Positions 8,353 to 16,168 of a stretch of DNA of 17,255 nt are shown here, in pieces (position 1 is the first letter of the stretch; every line of letters begins with the position of its first letter). The DNA is taken from assembly GCA_003833135.1 (NCBI GenBank), contig QZLH01000149.1:87468-104722 (forward strand), given 5' to 3'. A program made the position numbers and the translations under genes. The notes below the pieces were generated by a model that saw nothing but the letters and a program-made list of their open reading frames with translations, did not search any database and had not been told where the DNA came from. Source of the stretch: Oehlia diaphana (lineage: Eukaryota; Glomeromycota; Glomeromycetes; Glomerales; Glomeraceae).

Positions 8353-9002
8353 AGGTCTAATATCATTATAATGGGTGATTTTAATGAACCGGATAAAGGA
8401 ATGAGAAACAATAAAAAGTGTAACAATATGATAGAAAATACCATTTATTAGACGTACACAAGATATTGGCTAATAATAGCACAATAGATACATGGTTTAA
8501 CGGCATTATGTCATCAAGGATCGATTATGTTTTTACGAACGATAATCTAATGGACGAATTAATAGATCATGAATTATTTAAAGAATACCTGATAAATTCT
8601 GATCATAAATTATTAACGATAAAAGTTAGAATAAGATACGAAAAAGAACGGAAAATCGGACGAGATCAAATACATAAAAAAAATAAGACACAGAGGACAC
8701 AGAGGAAAAAGCTCAATGAACACGATTGGGAAAAGGTAGCAGAAAAATTTGAAATTAAATTAGAGGACACACTACAGAAACATAGTTGTGAAAAGGTATT
8801 TGATGACAAAAATACAGTTTGGGAATTCATAACGGGAATATATAATAGGATATACGAATATCACGTGAACGACAAAGAAAAAGTCGGCGTTGACGAAGGA
8901 GAGACACAATTAGAAGCCAAGGAAATAGATGATGTTATATCAGATTATAACACCAAATCAAATCTATTAAGAAACTATAAAAAACAAAAACAACTAATAT
9001 AG
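8353..9002 (+). pseudogene. Endonuclease/exonuclease/phosphatase domain of the LINE relic
   Basis: The frame from 8353 reads NIIIMGDFNEP, with the GDFN motif of the endonuclease-exonuclease-phosphatase fold, and ends at TAG 8449-8451. A shift near 8440 leads into the frame HLLDVHKILANN (from 8442), which continues to a TAG at 9000-9002. In it SRIDYVFTND (codons near 8514-8543) and NSDHKLLTI (about 8598-8624) correspond to the catalytic Asp and His motifs of AP-like endonucleases that nick target DNA for LINE insertion. After about 8655 the sequence becomes a Lys/Glu/Arg-rich linker. The long frame has no ATG at its beginning (a TTG lies at 8466), consistent with a fragment of a larger ORF. 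Lesions: one frame shift and one stop. Confidence 0.7.
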
Positions 9003-9248
9003 GAAGCTACAAAAAAATATTTTTTTGATAACACTCACACAAGATACAAACGAATGAAATATAAAAAGCTTAAGAAGATTGATAAAAGTTATAAAAATAT
9101 AAACAAGGTAACGTTGAAAAGGCCAAAATGAAAGAAAGATAAGAAAGTTTGTATGAATATAAGAAGAGTAATAAAACAACACAATGATATGGACGCGGAC
9201 AATACTATAACGATAAAAGATATAAAAAAATATTTAAAGAAATGATTA
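9003..9248 (+). pseudogene. LINE relic, basic linker continuing past a stop
   Basis: The endonuclease frame continues directly after the TAG at 9000: EATKKYFFDNTHTRYKRMKY and onward, then TGA at 9129, then KKDKKVCMNIRRVIKQHNDM, ending at TGA 9246-9248. The stretch is Lys/Asn-rich and charged, as is usual between endonuclease and reverse transcriptase in LINE proteins. Two stop codons in an otherwise continuous frame show decay by point mutation. Confidence 0.5.
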
Positions 9249-9297
9249 ATAATGTCGGAAAAATGTGTCAATGAAATGGAAATACCTGTGTAAGGAA

Positions 9298-9834
9298 AAT
9301 ATTATTAATTCAATGAAAGGGAAGGTACCGAAATGGTATGGAATTATTAAAAATTTAGTGACTAAAGATATTTAAATGCAAAAATAGTAAAAAAATCAAA
9401 AGTAATGGAAAATATGATAATATAACCAATTTATTTAAAGAAACAATAGAGAATATAAGTATTAGAAAAATTTATTTATGTGGAACAATGTTAATAATGT
9501 GAAATCACGTAGTAAAAATAGTAAAATAATAGGCTTGCACATGATAATCAACAACTTTAATAATGAGAGTGATTCACCAGAATTAATTAAATGTAAGGGT
9601 TATGAAATGAATACTAAAAAAGAAAATATGATGAATGTTGGATTTATATAGATAATTATAATAATAGTAGAATATTACCGTATAGAAAAGAATCTTATGA
9701 CAATCATAACGATATTATTAATAATTTTTAAGATGAGAACGATATAATTAATCAAAAAATAGAGCTATTAAATAGATATATTAAAATGAACGATCTATAC
9801 CGTGAAGAAAAAAAGTTAATAAAGAAATAATTAT
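9298..9834 (+). pseudogene. LINE relic, short downstream frames
   Basis: Three broken frames follow. The first (about 9298-9390) reads ENIINSMKGKVPKWYGIIKN. The second (ATG 9478 to TAG 9649, 57 codons) includes NNFNNESDSPELIKCKGYEM. The third (about 9655-9832) reads RILPYRKESYDNHNDIINNF, a stop, then DENDIINQKIELLNRYIKMN. All are Asn/Lys-rich and hydrophilic, and none contains a reverse-transcriptase motif. Membership in the LINE is inferred from orientation and continuity only. Confidence 0.35.
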
Positions 9835-9865
9835 AACTTTATGTAAAAAGCCTTAATAAAGTTAC

Positions 9866-10080
9866 CTTGGAACCGTAGCCAGGGAGAGATCTTATTTTGA
9901 AATAATTTGCAATTCCAACGGTTGGAGCCGTTGCAACTACAACCAACGTTAATTTCCATACATACGCAAAAGTAAGTCCCACTCCAAGTGAGATCGTTAC
10001 TGCCGTCTGGATAATATTACCCATAAGCGATCCTGCAGGACCTTCAGGACCTTCAATTTTAGTTGCATCAACAGTCAATC
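9866..10080 (-). pseudogene. Single exon of an ABCB-type ABC transporter (transmembrane domain fragment)
   Basis: On the minus strand, after an AG at 10082-10081, the frame reads LTVDATKIEGPEGPAGSLMG, then NIIQTAVTISLGVGLTFAYV, then WKLTLVVVATAPTVGIANYF. This matches the middle of a type I ABC exporter transmembrane domain: the DATKI..G segment, the polar Gly-rich turn, and a pair of membrane helices around the well conserved YxWKLTLV motif of P-glycoprotein-like pumps. A donor-like CCAAG followed by GTAACT lies at 9866/9865. No other transporter exon, Walker A or LSGGQ motif was found in the window, so it is an isolated exon. Codon use is richer in G+C than the neighbours. It sits between a plus-strand LINE relic and a plus-strand Kelch fragment. 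Best read as a displaced gene fragment, not a functional gene. Confidence 0.65.
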
Positions 10081-10105
10081 CTTAATTTATTTATGTCATA
10101 TTTAG

Positions 10106-10447
10106 AATTTTACTTCAATTATTATTAGTATTAAAGTTTATTCTCAAATACTAACTATTAAACCAGATTTAAGATATAACCATATCGCTACATTAATTAA
10201 GCATAGATTATATATTATATGTGGAGCTACTCCTGATGGAAAAACACCAAATTACCCATTTTTATTTCTTAATGTTTCTATTCCCTTTGATACTAAACAA
10301 TTAAAATGGCATGATTTGTCAAATTTGTCAAACAATGATATTATTCCATCACATAAATTTTCTGCAGCTAAGAAATATCAAATATTTTATATACAATATA
10401 TAATACGATATTTTTATGGATTCCAAGTAGTATTATATTGTAAATAA
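10106..10447 (+). pseudogene. 5' fragment of a secreted Kelch-repeat protein gene
   Basis: The frame from 10106 to TAA 10445-10447 contains VYSQILTIKPDLRYNHIATL, then IKHRLYIICGATPDG, then FLFLNVSIPFDTKQLKWHDL and SNNDIIPSHKFSAAKK. From memory of AM-fungal genomes, Kelch proteins there open with a signal peptide, a Gln, a KPDLR..HTATLI segment, LYILGG, YLDVS.PF and W.DLS. The resemblance is clear, though the second Gly of the first Kelch blade is replaced (IICGA). The expected hydrophobic leader is visible in a different frame just upstream (ILLQLLLVLK near 10107-10136), so a frame shift separates signal peptide from mature part. No ATG fits. After SAAKK the sequence drifts into noise, so most of the propeller is missing. 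It lies 26 bp from the ABC exon on the other strand. Confidence 0.6.
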
Positions 10448-10601
10448 AAAAATTCTGATTAATAATTTTTTTACTTTTCAAATTTATTCATTTTTTAATT
10501 GGTTATAATTTGTTAGAGTTAATAAAAAGAAAATCCGTTGAAAAATTGAGTAATTAATAAAACACTTGTACTTTGCTTCACAACATATAATGGTTTATAA
10601 T

Positions 10602-10756
10602 CAGTGATCGGCGGTAGCTCTGCCCAAGCTTATAATTCCAGTCGGAATTAAAAATTTAGTATGATGTCACGTGATTTATAATTTCGTATTTCGGGTTTAT
10701 TTGATAATCGAGTTTAATCGATTCCGGATTTCGATTTCGGTCAATTCCAATCCCTA
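10602..10756. mobile_element. Possible hAT-like terminal fragment or MITE
   Basis: A less AT-rich block starts CAGTGATCGGCGGTAGCTCT and ends ATTCCAATCCCTA. The reverse complement of the end (TAGGGATTGGAATTG) and the start (CAGTGATCGG) share 7 of the first 10 bases, and both resemble hAT terminal inverted repeats, which often begin CAGNG. Inside are the short palindromes ATTCCAGTCGGAAT and TCACGTGA. I could not find matching 8-bp target-site duplications, so this may be only one end of an element. Confidence 0.35.
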
Positions 10757-10969
10757 GTGGAAGGTTCGCGATAAACCTCAATGTGTTTCCATTATTAATG
10801 GGTATGTTAGTTCGAAAATGTCTTCTTATAATTCTTTGACTTCTTAAGTTGTTTCTGTCTTTTTTTGAGAAGGCAGTGTAACGTATATTAAAAATAATAT
10901 GTGAGGAGGTAAAAAAAAAAAGACATATTTATAGTATAAAAAATTTAAATATTAAACCATGTATAAGTA

Positions 10970-11206
10970 ATGACAAACAATCAATACAATAAACATTCAT
11001 CTACACATATTAGTTATTTTTTATATACTATTACTTATAATGTATCTGTTCGCGTATATTTTAAAACAGAAGATGTGAATGGACGCGTTAAAATCGGGGC
11101 ATTGCTTAATTGTTTTTGCGCCTATGATTTATTATTAAAATTTTTTATAAAAGATAAAAAACTTTGCGTGCCTTTATCTTTCTTTTCCGAATATATAAAA
11201 GTGTAA
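10970..11206 (+). CDS. Small hypothetical ORF, doubtful
   Basis: ATG at 10970 opens a 78-codon frame ending at TAA 11204. It starts with a Asn/Ser/His-rich stretch, then has KTEDVNGRVKIGALLNCFCA near the middle and a Lys/Phe/Leu-rich end. The middle part has fewer A/T-driven codons than usual, which is the only positive sign. No signal peptide, domain or repeat is recognised, and there is no neighbouring exon with good splice sites. The block 11060-11170 is preceded by a run of A and T. Could be a real short exon, a relic, or chance. Confidence 0.2.
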   Translation: MTNNQYNKHSSTHISYFLYTITYNVSVRVYFKTEDVNGRVKIGALLNCFCAYDLLLKFFIKDKKLCVPLSFFSEYIKV

Positions 11207-12413
11207 CTGAGAAATAATATATAAATCCAATTGTGATTGTGATATAATATATATTTAAAATCTTTTATAGTGAAATATTCGGTTTATTATACAAAGTAAT
11301 AATAAATCATATAAATAATTTTTGTGATATATTATTATTTAATTTGTGACGCAGCAACTAAAATGTCATGTGATCTAAAGTACAAGTTATAAGAGCGAGA
11401 TTGTTAAGATATAAAATGTTTAATTAGGCGAATTATTTATAACATCTTAAATTTTTTAGTACGATCATGACAAAATTGAGTGATAACTTTTTAATAAACT
11501 ATTTATATTTAAGGTTACATATAGTTATTACAGTATTTTAAGATTCCGTTTCTAGCGATAAAAGTTTCTATCAATATGATAAAAAATAGACATCCCATAT
11601 CAATTGTATAATTTTCACTGGCTTAATTGAAACACTATGACGTTTAAATTTCGTAAGCAAAGTTTAATGATCCTATGACTTTTATAAACCATTATGATAA
11701 TATTTTTTTCGTAATTCAAAACATATAGGAAATCTTCTTAAAAAATTAGATTTTATTAAATTATTTATTTATATGAAATCAATCTTAATAAATTAATAAA
11801 CTATAATTTTTAATTTAATATTAAACTAAACGTATTTGTTTGTGAATTTCTTTATTAATCGGTATATGTGATATTTGTAGTATTGCTTCTAATCTTACAT
11901 TAAGTGTTTAATTTTACAACTTAGAGAAACCAGAAACTTTATTTTCAGACAAACATTTTACTTTTTGTTTTTTACGCTCAATCTTTTTATTTGGATGTTG
12001 TAGGAAAATTAGACTATAGCATGTTTTCCTGCTCATTATTAATCTATTATTATAGTTCCGTAAATGATGAAAGTACATACGATTGTGATACTGTACTTTT
12101 ATAAAAATTATTGATGAATTCTTAATATATTTTCGTTTACTAATAAAGAGAAGCGTTATTTTTAAATGATTTTTCTTATATAATTGAATAATATAAGATA
12201 AGAATTTTTATATTGACCTTTTTTCATAAAATTGACTAATAAATTAATTATAATTTATTTAAGAATTCATGTTCTTACGATGATTGAATTAAATTTACAC
12301 TTTTATTATATTTTCTAATATTAACGGATATATTCAATTATTTTTTTTCTTAAAATAGGACGATCATTTCATTATATTCATTTCTCATTATAACATGCGG
12401 TATCACGTAGGAC
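11207..12413. other. AT-rich spacer upstream of the kinase locus
   Basis: No supported coding frame, tRNA or repeat array. The composition is uniformly AT-rich with many short stops in all frames. Confidence 0.45.
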
Positions 12414-12509
12414 TATAGAATTCTTTGCAATGTTATATAGAATTCTCGTAAATATTTCTTAGAAAATTGTATCTCCATTAAAGAATTCTAGAAATTATGT
12501 ATAGAATTC
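12414..12509 (+). promoter_or_regulatory. Repeated TATAGAATTC motif upstream of the kinase start
   Basis: TATAGAATTC occurs exactly at 12414-12423, 12436-12445 and 12500-12509, with TAAAGAATTC at 12479-12488. Four near-identical decamers within 96 bp lie about 105-200 bp before the ATG at 12614. They could be protein-binding sites of the ancestral promoter or the remains of a short repeat. Just before the ATG, CTAATTTTTTTAG (12594-12606 region) resembles an intron acceptor, suggesting a 5' leader intron. Confidence 0.3.
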
Positions 12510-12613
12510 GAAAAAAAGAATTTTTTGTTCAATTATTAAATTTAAAAACATATATAATTGACAGCAGTTTTCCTTGAATCAAATTAATAAACTAATTTTT
12601 TTAGAAAATAAAT

Positions 12614-13060
12614 ATGGAACAACCAATTAACCATAAACATAAAATTGACTTTTTATTATCAAACAATACAGTTTTAATTCAACCAGCAAAAACTAATGTT
12701 ACGACAAAATATAAAAAAAGGAAATGTAACGAATGCAATAAAAGAAGGAAACCTTTAGACGAAAGTCATCAGATATGTCATGTTTGTTATCAAACAAAGA
12801 AGATATTTAAGTACGGCTCAAGTGGAAACAAAATTATTGATGACTTTATTACGAATACACAAATTAATCTTGTTAAAAGTGGGGGGAAAATGGAATTTGT
12901 TCCTTATGACCAATTCAAAAATATAGAATTCATTGCTGAAGGAGGCTTTAGTAAAATATATAAAGCTACTTGGATTGATGGTCCAGTATAGAACTTATTT
13001 TACAGTTGTCCTCAAAAGCTCAATAATTCTAATAACATCACATCTAAGGAACTGAATGAG
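12614..13060 (+). CDS. Kinase locus exon 1: zinc-ribbon-like N-terminus and glycine loop (interrupted)
   Basis: From the ATG at 12614 the first 125 codons are open. CxxC pairs at residues 38/41 and 55/58 (CNEC...CHVC) form a small zinc-ribbon-like motif within a Lys-rich stretch. Then come GNKIIDDFI (71-79) and MEFVPYDQFKNIEFIAEGGF (93-112), which includes the glycine-rich ATP loop of the form AEGGFSKIYKA. TAG follows at 12989-12991. Beyond it, in two other frames, lie TVVLK, whose Lys would be the ATP-binding one, and KLNNSNNITSKELNE up to the donor after GAG at 13060. So ATP loop and catalytic Lys are no longer in one frame. The start is the first ATG after the AT-rich leader. Confidence 0.7.
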
Positions 13061-13142
13061 GTGCAGTATATAGTATACTAATTTAACCAATAAATATTTT
13101 CATGGATGAAATAAATTAATAGTGAGGTTTTCTTCATTTTAG
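13061..13142 (+). other. Spliceosomal intron 1 of the kinase locus
   Basis: An 82-nt intron begins GTGCAG after AATGAG and ends TTCATTTTAG before CTCAAG. Joining restores NE-LKIFYELSSKHKY in phase 0. TACTAAT near 13077 resembles a branch-point sequence but lies close to the donor. Confidence 0.75.
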
Positions 13143-14105
13143 CTCAAGATATTTTATGAACTTTCTTCGAAACATAAATACATCAATAATGTTGCCAAAT
13201 ATTTTGGAATTACTCAAGATCCTAAATCTCAAGATATTATGATTGTCATGCCATATTATAGTTCAGGTGATTTGATACACTATATCACTAAAGATTTTTA
13301 TAATATTAAGTGGTATACAAAGCTAGGTAAATTAAGTAGTATAGCAAATGGACTTCTCCAAATACATAAATTAAATATTATCCACAGGGATTTTCATAGC
13401 AGAAATATCTTTTTTGATGAAAACATTATAAACCTTAGATTTAATTATCGTTTTATTAATAGTGTAACAATAGGTGATCTTGGTATAAGTAAATCTGCAA
13501 CTGAATCTGGAGATGATAATAATAATGAGAATTATGGAATTATTCCTTATATGGCTCCAGAAGTGTTACAAGGACGAAAATATACTAAAGCTTCAGATAT
13601 GTACAGTTTTGGAATGATTATGTGGGTGTTAATGACAGGTAGAAGACCTTTTTGGGATCGAAATCATGATACAGAACTTATTATCGAAATTTGTGATGGT
13701 TTACGACCACCAATTGTCACAAATGCACCTGAAGGCTATATTGAATTAATGGAAGAATGCTGGCACTCTGATCCAGATAAAAGGCCACAGATTACTGATA
13801 TAGAAGAAAGAATTGATAAAATTAATTCTAAGGAACGTAATTTAATACGCTATAAAAATAAACCAACTGAAATCATAGAATCATCAGATATTGGACCTGT
13901 AACAAAAAATAATCCAGGTGCTATTTATAAGAGCAGACCTCTAAGTGCCATGATTAATTCTGCAATGTCCTTAAGGAGTTCAAGAAGTCAATCAATTAAT
14001 TTAGAAAAAGTCAAAAGAAAGTTTGAAGATGGTTTAATTGAAGATATTAATGATAATGGTATGATATTTAAAATAATGCAAGTAAATTTAATTGATAAAC
14101 TTTAG
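13143..14105 (+). CDS. Kinase locus exon 2: intact protein kinase core
   Basis: The frame is open from the acceptor at 13142 to TAG 14103-14105 (320 codons); an internal ATG lies at 13239. It begins LKIFYELSSKHKYINNVAKY (C-helix region) and has the hinge IVMPYYSSGDL. The catalytic loop HRDFHSRN lies at residues 49-56 counted from 13239, with Asp51 and Asn56. The metal-binding motif is GDLG, Asp80. YMAPEVLQG follows at 104-112, then SDMYSFGMIMWVLMTGRRPF and the ECWHSDPDKRP end of the C-lobe near 175. The tail has EIIESSDIGPV and SAMSLRSSRSQS, a Ser/Arg-rich strip. The distance from HRD Asp to GDLG Asp is 29 residues against the usual 18 or so in tyrosine-kinase-like enzymes, because NLRFNYRFINS is inserted. 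The domain lacks the N-lobe ATP loop unless it is spliced to the broken exon 1. Confidence 0.8.
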   Translation, partial: LKIFYELSSKHKYINNVAKYFGITQDPKSQDIMIVMPYYSSGDLIHYITKDFYNIKWYTKLGKLSSIANGLLQIHKLNIIHRDFHSRNIFFDENIINLRFNYRFINSVTIGDLGISKSATESGDDNNNENYGIIPYMAPEVLQGRKYTKASDMYSFGMIMWVLMTGRRPFWDRNHDTELIIEICDGLRPPIVTNAPEGYIELMEECWHSDPDKRPQITDIEERIDKINSKERNLIRYKNKPTEIIESSDIGPVTKNNPGAIYKSRPLSAMINSAMSLRSSRSQSINLEKVKRKFEDGLIEDINDNGMIFKIMQVNLIDKL

Positions 14106-14257
14106 TTAGTAAGATCATTATTTATTAATTAAAAATATATTTGGGGCGAAGTGTTAAAAGAAATAAGTTATATAAAGTTGAAGGTAATTGCTTTTTTCAA
14201 CAAAATATCAATATCATAATTTAATTTAATAATACTGATATTGTATATTTTCTTTAG

Positions 14258-14427
14258 TTTATCTTACAAAAGAAATCGAATTAGATATTGATACAAATTA
14301 TAATAATAATGGTATGTAAATATACTTTTATATATAAATGGTAACTTTAAGACTATTTTATAACCCTAATTTCTTTAATTTAAATGTAGTATATATTACT
14401 ACAGAAATTGATTTCGACATTCAATAA
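14258..14427 (+). other. Two small terminal exons of the kinase locus and the intron between them
   Basis: After TTTCTTTAG (ending 14257) the block 14258-14311 reads YLTKEIELDIDTNYNNN when joined to GTTGAAG ending at 14183, and ends at donor GTATGT. After AAATGTAG (ending 14389) the block 14390-14427 reads VYITTEIDFDIQ and TAA. Both junctions keep frame, and the first peptide matches the C-terminal tail I remember for this kinase family. They lie beyond the present stop at 14105, so they are orphaned unless alternative splicing bypasses it. Confidence 0.6.
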
Positions 14428-14855
14428 TATAATAATCGAAATTTATAGAAAATTATTTGTCAGATTATTACAATAATAGGTTATGCTATACATTATATAT
14501 GAATTCATTCTTGTATAACTATTTATATTACTCTCAATTGCGAGTTACAGTATTTAAAATAGTATGTTTAGATTTTCTGTTGACATTGACTTGAAATTTA
14601 TGATTTTAAATTGTTTATATTTCAAAAACAAAATTATATGTTTTTCAAACAATATGTTTATATAAAATTACAGTTTGACGATTTTGATTCTATATATTTA
14701 CTATCATACTTGCTGTAAAATAAATTTATCTTGTAAAGTAAGGTTAAATATTTGCTACGTTTTCTCAAAAATAAACTTTGAAACCATTGCATCTATATTT
14801 CATAAACATGAAAAACTTTTACCGTTGACAACAAAAATACATTAAATATTTTAAA
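14428..14855. other. Spacer between two convergent broken genes
   Basis: AT-rich DNA between the kinase 3' end and the BTB-TLDc 3' end. No coding frame or repeat is supported; it would hold both polyadenylation regions (several AATAAA-like strings are present but not informative at this composition). Confidence 0.4.
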
Positions 14856-14952
14856 TTAATTTTTCATAATTTGAAATACTACATATTCTTCTACGGAAAA
14901 TGAATTTTCGGTTTCTCTGATATTTTTCTCATAAGATTCATTCTCACAATAA

Positions 14953-15318
14953 TTATTTACCGACAGTACCTCCTCTACCTCCTCTTATTATAAGATCATC
15001 CCTACCAAATGATGAACCATAACGATCCCAATAATTTATAGAATATTTATCTTTTTTCACTCGACTAATAACATGATCATTAATATTTTTGTTCATAAAA
15101 GAGAATATAAAACTATCATTGGAAGTGCCAAAGCTATTAACAGATTTCCATACAATCGGATTATATCCTCCAAGAATTTCATTACTATCTTTTATTTTAA
15201 TAATTATTACGGTATGAGATTGATTATCACAAATTTCATGAAATATTTCAGGAGTAAATCCATCCCGAGATCCATGGAAAATTAATTTGAATTCATATAA
15301 ATTCTTTATCTCATCCAT
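14953..15318 (-). CDS. TLDc domain piece of the BTB-TLDc locus
   Basis: An ATG at 15318 opens 121 codons containing FKLIFHGSRDGFTPEIFHEI, then SHTVIIIKIKDSNEILGGYN, PIVWKSV and SFIFSFMN, which is the beta-sandwich core of a TLDc domain (the GGYNP.W element is typical). It ends RGGRGGTVGK and TAA. One base shift away, 14950-14856 reads NNYCENESYEKNIRETENSF and ends VEEYVVFQIMKN, the expected end of TLDc, so a frame shift near 14958 truncates the domain. Upstream the frame continues through HELISKWIDKLEI to TAA 15360-15358, where the family has Gln before His; a C-to-T change would explain it. The internal ATG is not a native start. Confidence 0.65.
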   Translation of the reverse strand: MDEIKNLYEFKLIFHGSRDGFTPEIFHEICDNQSHTVIIIKIKDSNEILGGYNPIVWKSVNSFGTSNDSFIFSFMNKNINDHVISRVKKDKYSINYWDRYGSSFGRDDLIIRGGRGGTVGK

Positions 15319-15596
15319 AATCTCTAACTTATCGATCCATTTTGAAATTAATTCATGTTAAATTTTAATGATTTTTGAATCAATGCTTTCACGAATAGTA
15401 GTATCCTTTTGGTCCCAACTTGTCACTTGGATTACAATCATTATCCAAAAAGGATTCAATTAAACTTTCATATAATTTCTTAGGAATAATTTTTTATATG
15501 GATGTACTTCGTTCAAAAATTCTTTTGAAGTAAATCTAATAAATTTAATAAGGGGAATGAATACATCGTTGTAAAGTATTCTTTAAAACATTGAAA

Positions 15597-16019
15597 TCAT
15601 CCTTTGAAATAGCTTGAAGGATCTGACGAAAGTCCAGGATTCTGAGCAATACCCCATTTAAGAACGTGTTCCCAAATATGAACTTCACTTATTTGAAGAT
15701 TATCATTTTGAATAAGAGAAACCAAAATTTTTTCTGAGATTGTCCAAATATGAACTTCACTTACTATTTGAAGATTATCATTTTGAATAAGAATTTTTTC
15801 TGAGATTGAAGTAAAATCAGGTGAATCAAAAATTTTTTCTGGTTGCTTAGAAAATAATTCTGTACAAAATATTTGAAGATCTAAGAAAGAATCATTTTCA
15901 AAGCTAATTTGATATATTAAATTAAATTCTGTTCCATCCAATTTGTTTTTTATTATAATTAAAAAGGATTGTGAATGAGGAATTAATTCTTGAAGACTTA
16001 GTTCACTTGCAGTGATCAC
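15597..16019 (-). CDS. Longest open piece of the BTB-TLDc locus (BACK-type region)
   Basis: A 140-codon frame with no ATG at its upstream end (a GTG lies at 16019) reads ITASELSLQELIPHSQSFLI, the last helices of BTB, then FNLIYQISFENDSFLDLQIF with CTELFSKQPEKIFDSPDFTS of the BACK helices, and EHVLKWGIAQNPGLSSDPSS near the end. It stops three codons after DPSSYF because an extra G near 15601 shifts the frame away from DDFNVLKNTL. Within it SEKILIQNDNLQIVSEVHIW is followed by a near-identical copy, TISEKILVSLIQNDNLQISEVHIW in total but shown here only as a repeat of 72 nt. It is part of the larger pseudogene, not a gene of its own. Confidence 0.6.
   Translation of the reverse strand: MITASELSLQELIPHSQSFLIIIKNKLDGTEFNLIYQISFENDSFLDLQIFCTELFSKQPEKIFDSPDFTSISEKILIQNDNLQIVSEVHIWTISEKILVSLIQNDNLQISEVHIWEHVLKWGIAQNPGLSSDPSSYFKG
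15672..15809 (-). repeat. In-frame 72-nt tandem duplication inside the BACK region
   Basis: CCAAATATGAACTTCACTTA begins at 15672 and CCAAATATGAACTTCACTTA-like sequence again at 15744. The two copies differ by a 3-base insertion and a 9-base deletion, both multiples of three, so the frame is kept. The protein therefore has two successive copies of an SEKIL..IQNDNLQI..SEVHIW segment where family members, as I recall them, have one. Confidence 0.8.
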
Positions 16020-16081
16020 AATTTTAATGATATCTGAAGTATCAAAATTCCTCTAATGAAAGATTTCCTCCATAAATATAC

Positions 16082-16168
16082 CTATAACAAAAAACGTTTT
16101 GTGAAAATTCATAAAATGTTGATTTATTCATAATATTTATAATTTAATATTTATTAATTACTACTTAC
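16082..16168 (-). other. Intron of the BTB-TLDc pseudogene
   Basis: An 87-nt intron with donor GTAAGTAG and acceptor TTTTTTGTTATAG splits an Arg codon (AG/G) within IILRYIYGG. The splice signals have survived although the coding parts have not. Confidence 0.7.

Larger units (their letters stand above)
8353..9834 (+). mobile_element. Decayed non-LTR (LINE-like) retrotransposon relic
   Basis: The order of recognisable pieces is that of a LINE second ORF: an apurinic endonuclease-like domain (8353-8655), a basic helical linker (8656-9248), a fragment reading KGKVPKWYGIIKNL (9316-9357), then further short basic frames to about 9834. All parts are broken by stops or frame shifts. No reverse-transcriptase catalytic block (YADD type) was seen, so the polymerase core has been deleted or has decayed. 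No clear target-site duplication or poly(A) tail was found. The endonuclease assignment rests on the GDFN, SRIDYV and SDH motifs; the rest is by position and composition. Cannot be active. Confidence 0.65.
12614..14427 (+). pseudogene. Broken protein kinase gene (tyrosine-kinase-like family, four exons)
   Basis: The locus holds a zinc-ribbon-like N-terminus, a kinase domain and an Asp/Asn-rich tail. Exon 1 (12614-13060) carries two lesions: TAG at 12989 right after ATWIDGP, where related proteins, as I recall them, have roughly 15 more residues, and a frame change inside the A-run near 13015 that separates TVVLK from KLNNSNNITSKELNE. Intron 1 is 13061-13142. Exon 2 (13143-about 14183) holds an intact kinase core, but its frame stops at 14103-14105. 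A remnant in another frame, RSVKRNKLYKVE, follows at 14148-14183, then intron (14184-14257), exon VYLTKEIELDIDTNYNNN (14258-14311), intron (14312-14389) and exon VYITTEIDFDIQ with TAA at 14425-14427. Similar kinases are hugely expanded in AM fungi and thought to signal; no substrate can be named. An annotator could hide the exon 1 break with a false tiny intron. I judge it non-functional as a full-length kinase, though a truncated product is conceivable. Confidence 0.75.

Noticed and set aside
8994..9271. Two minus-strand hydrophobic frames
   Set aside because: They are antisense to the Lys-rich linker of the LINE relic, which automatically reads as F, L, I and S.
12986..13005. A 20-nt GT...AG segment that could be spliced out to bypass the kinase stop
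   Set aside because: It is far too short for a spliceosomal intron, and its removal still leads to a stop codon soon after.
15073..15285. Plus-strand 70-codon frame
   Set aside because: Antisense shadow of the TLDc domain on the minus strand.
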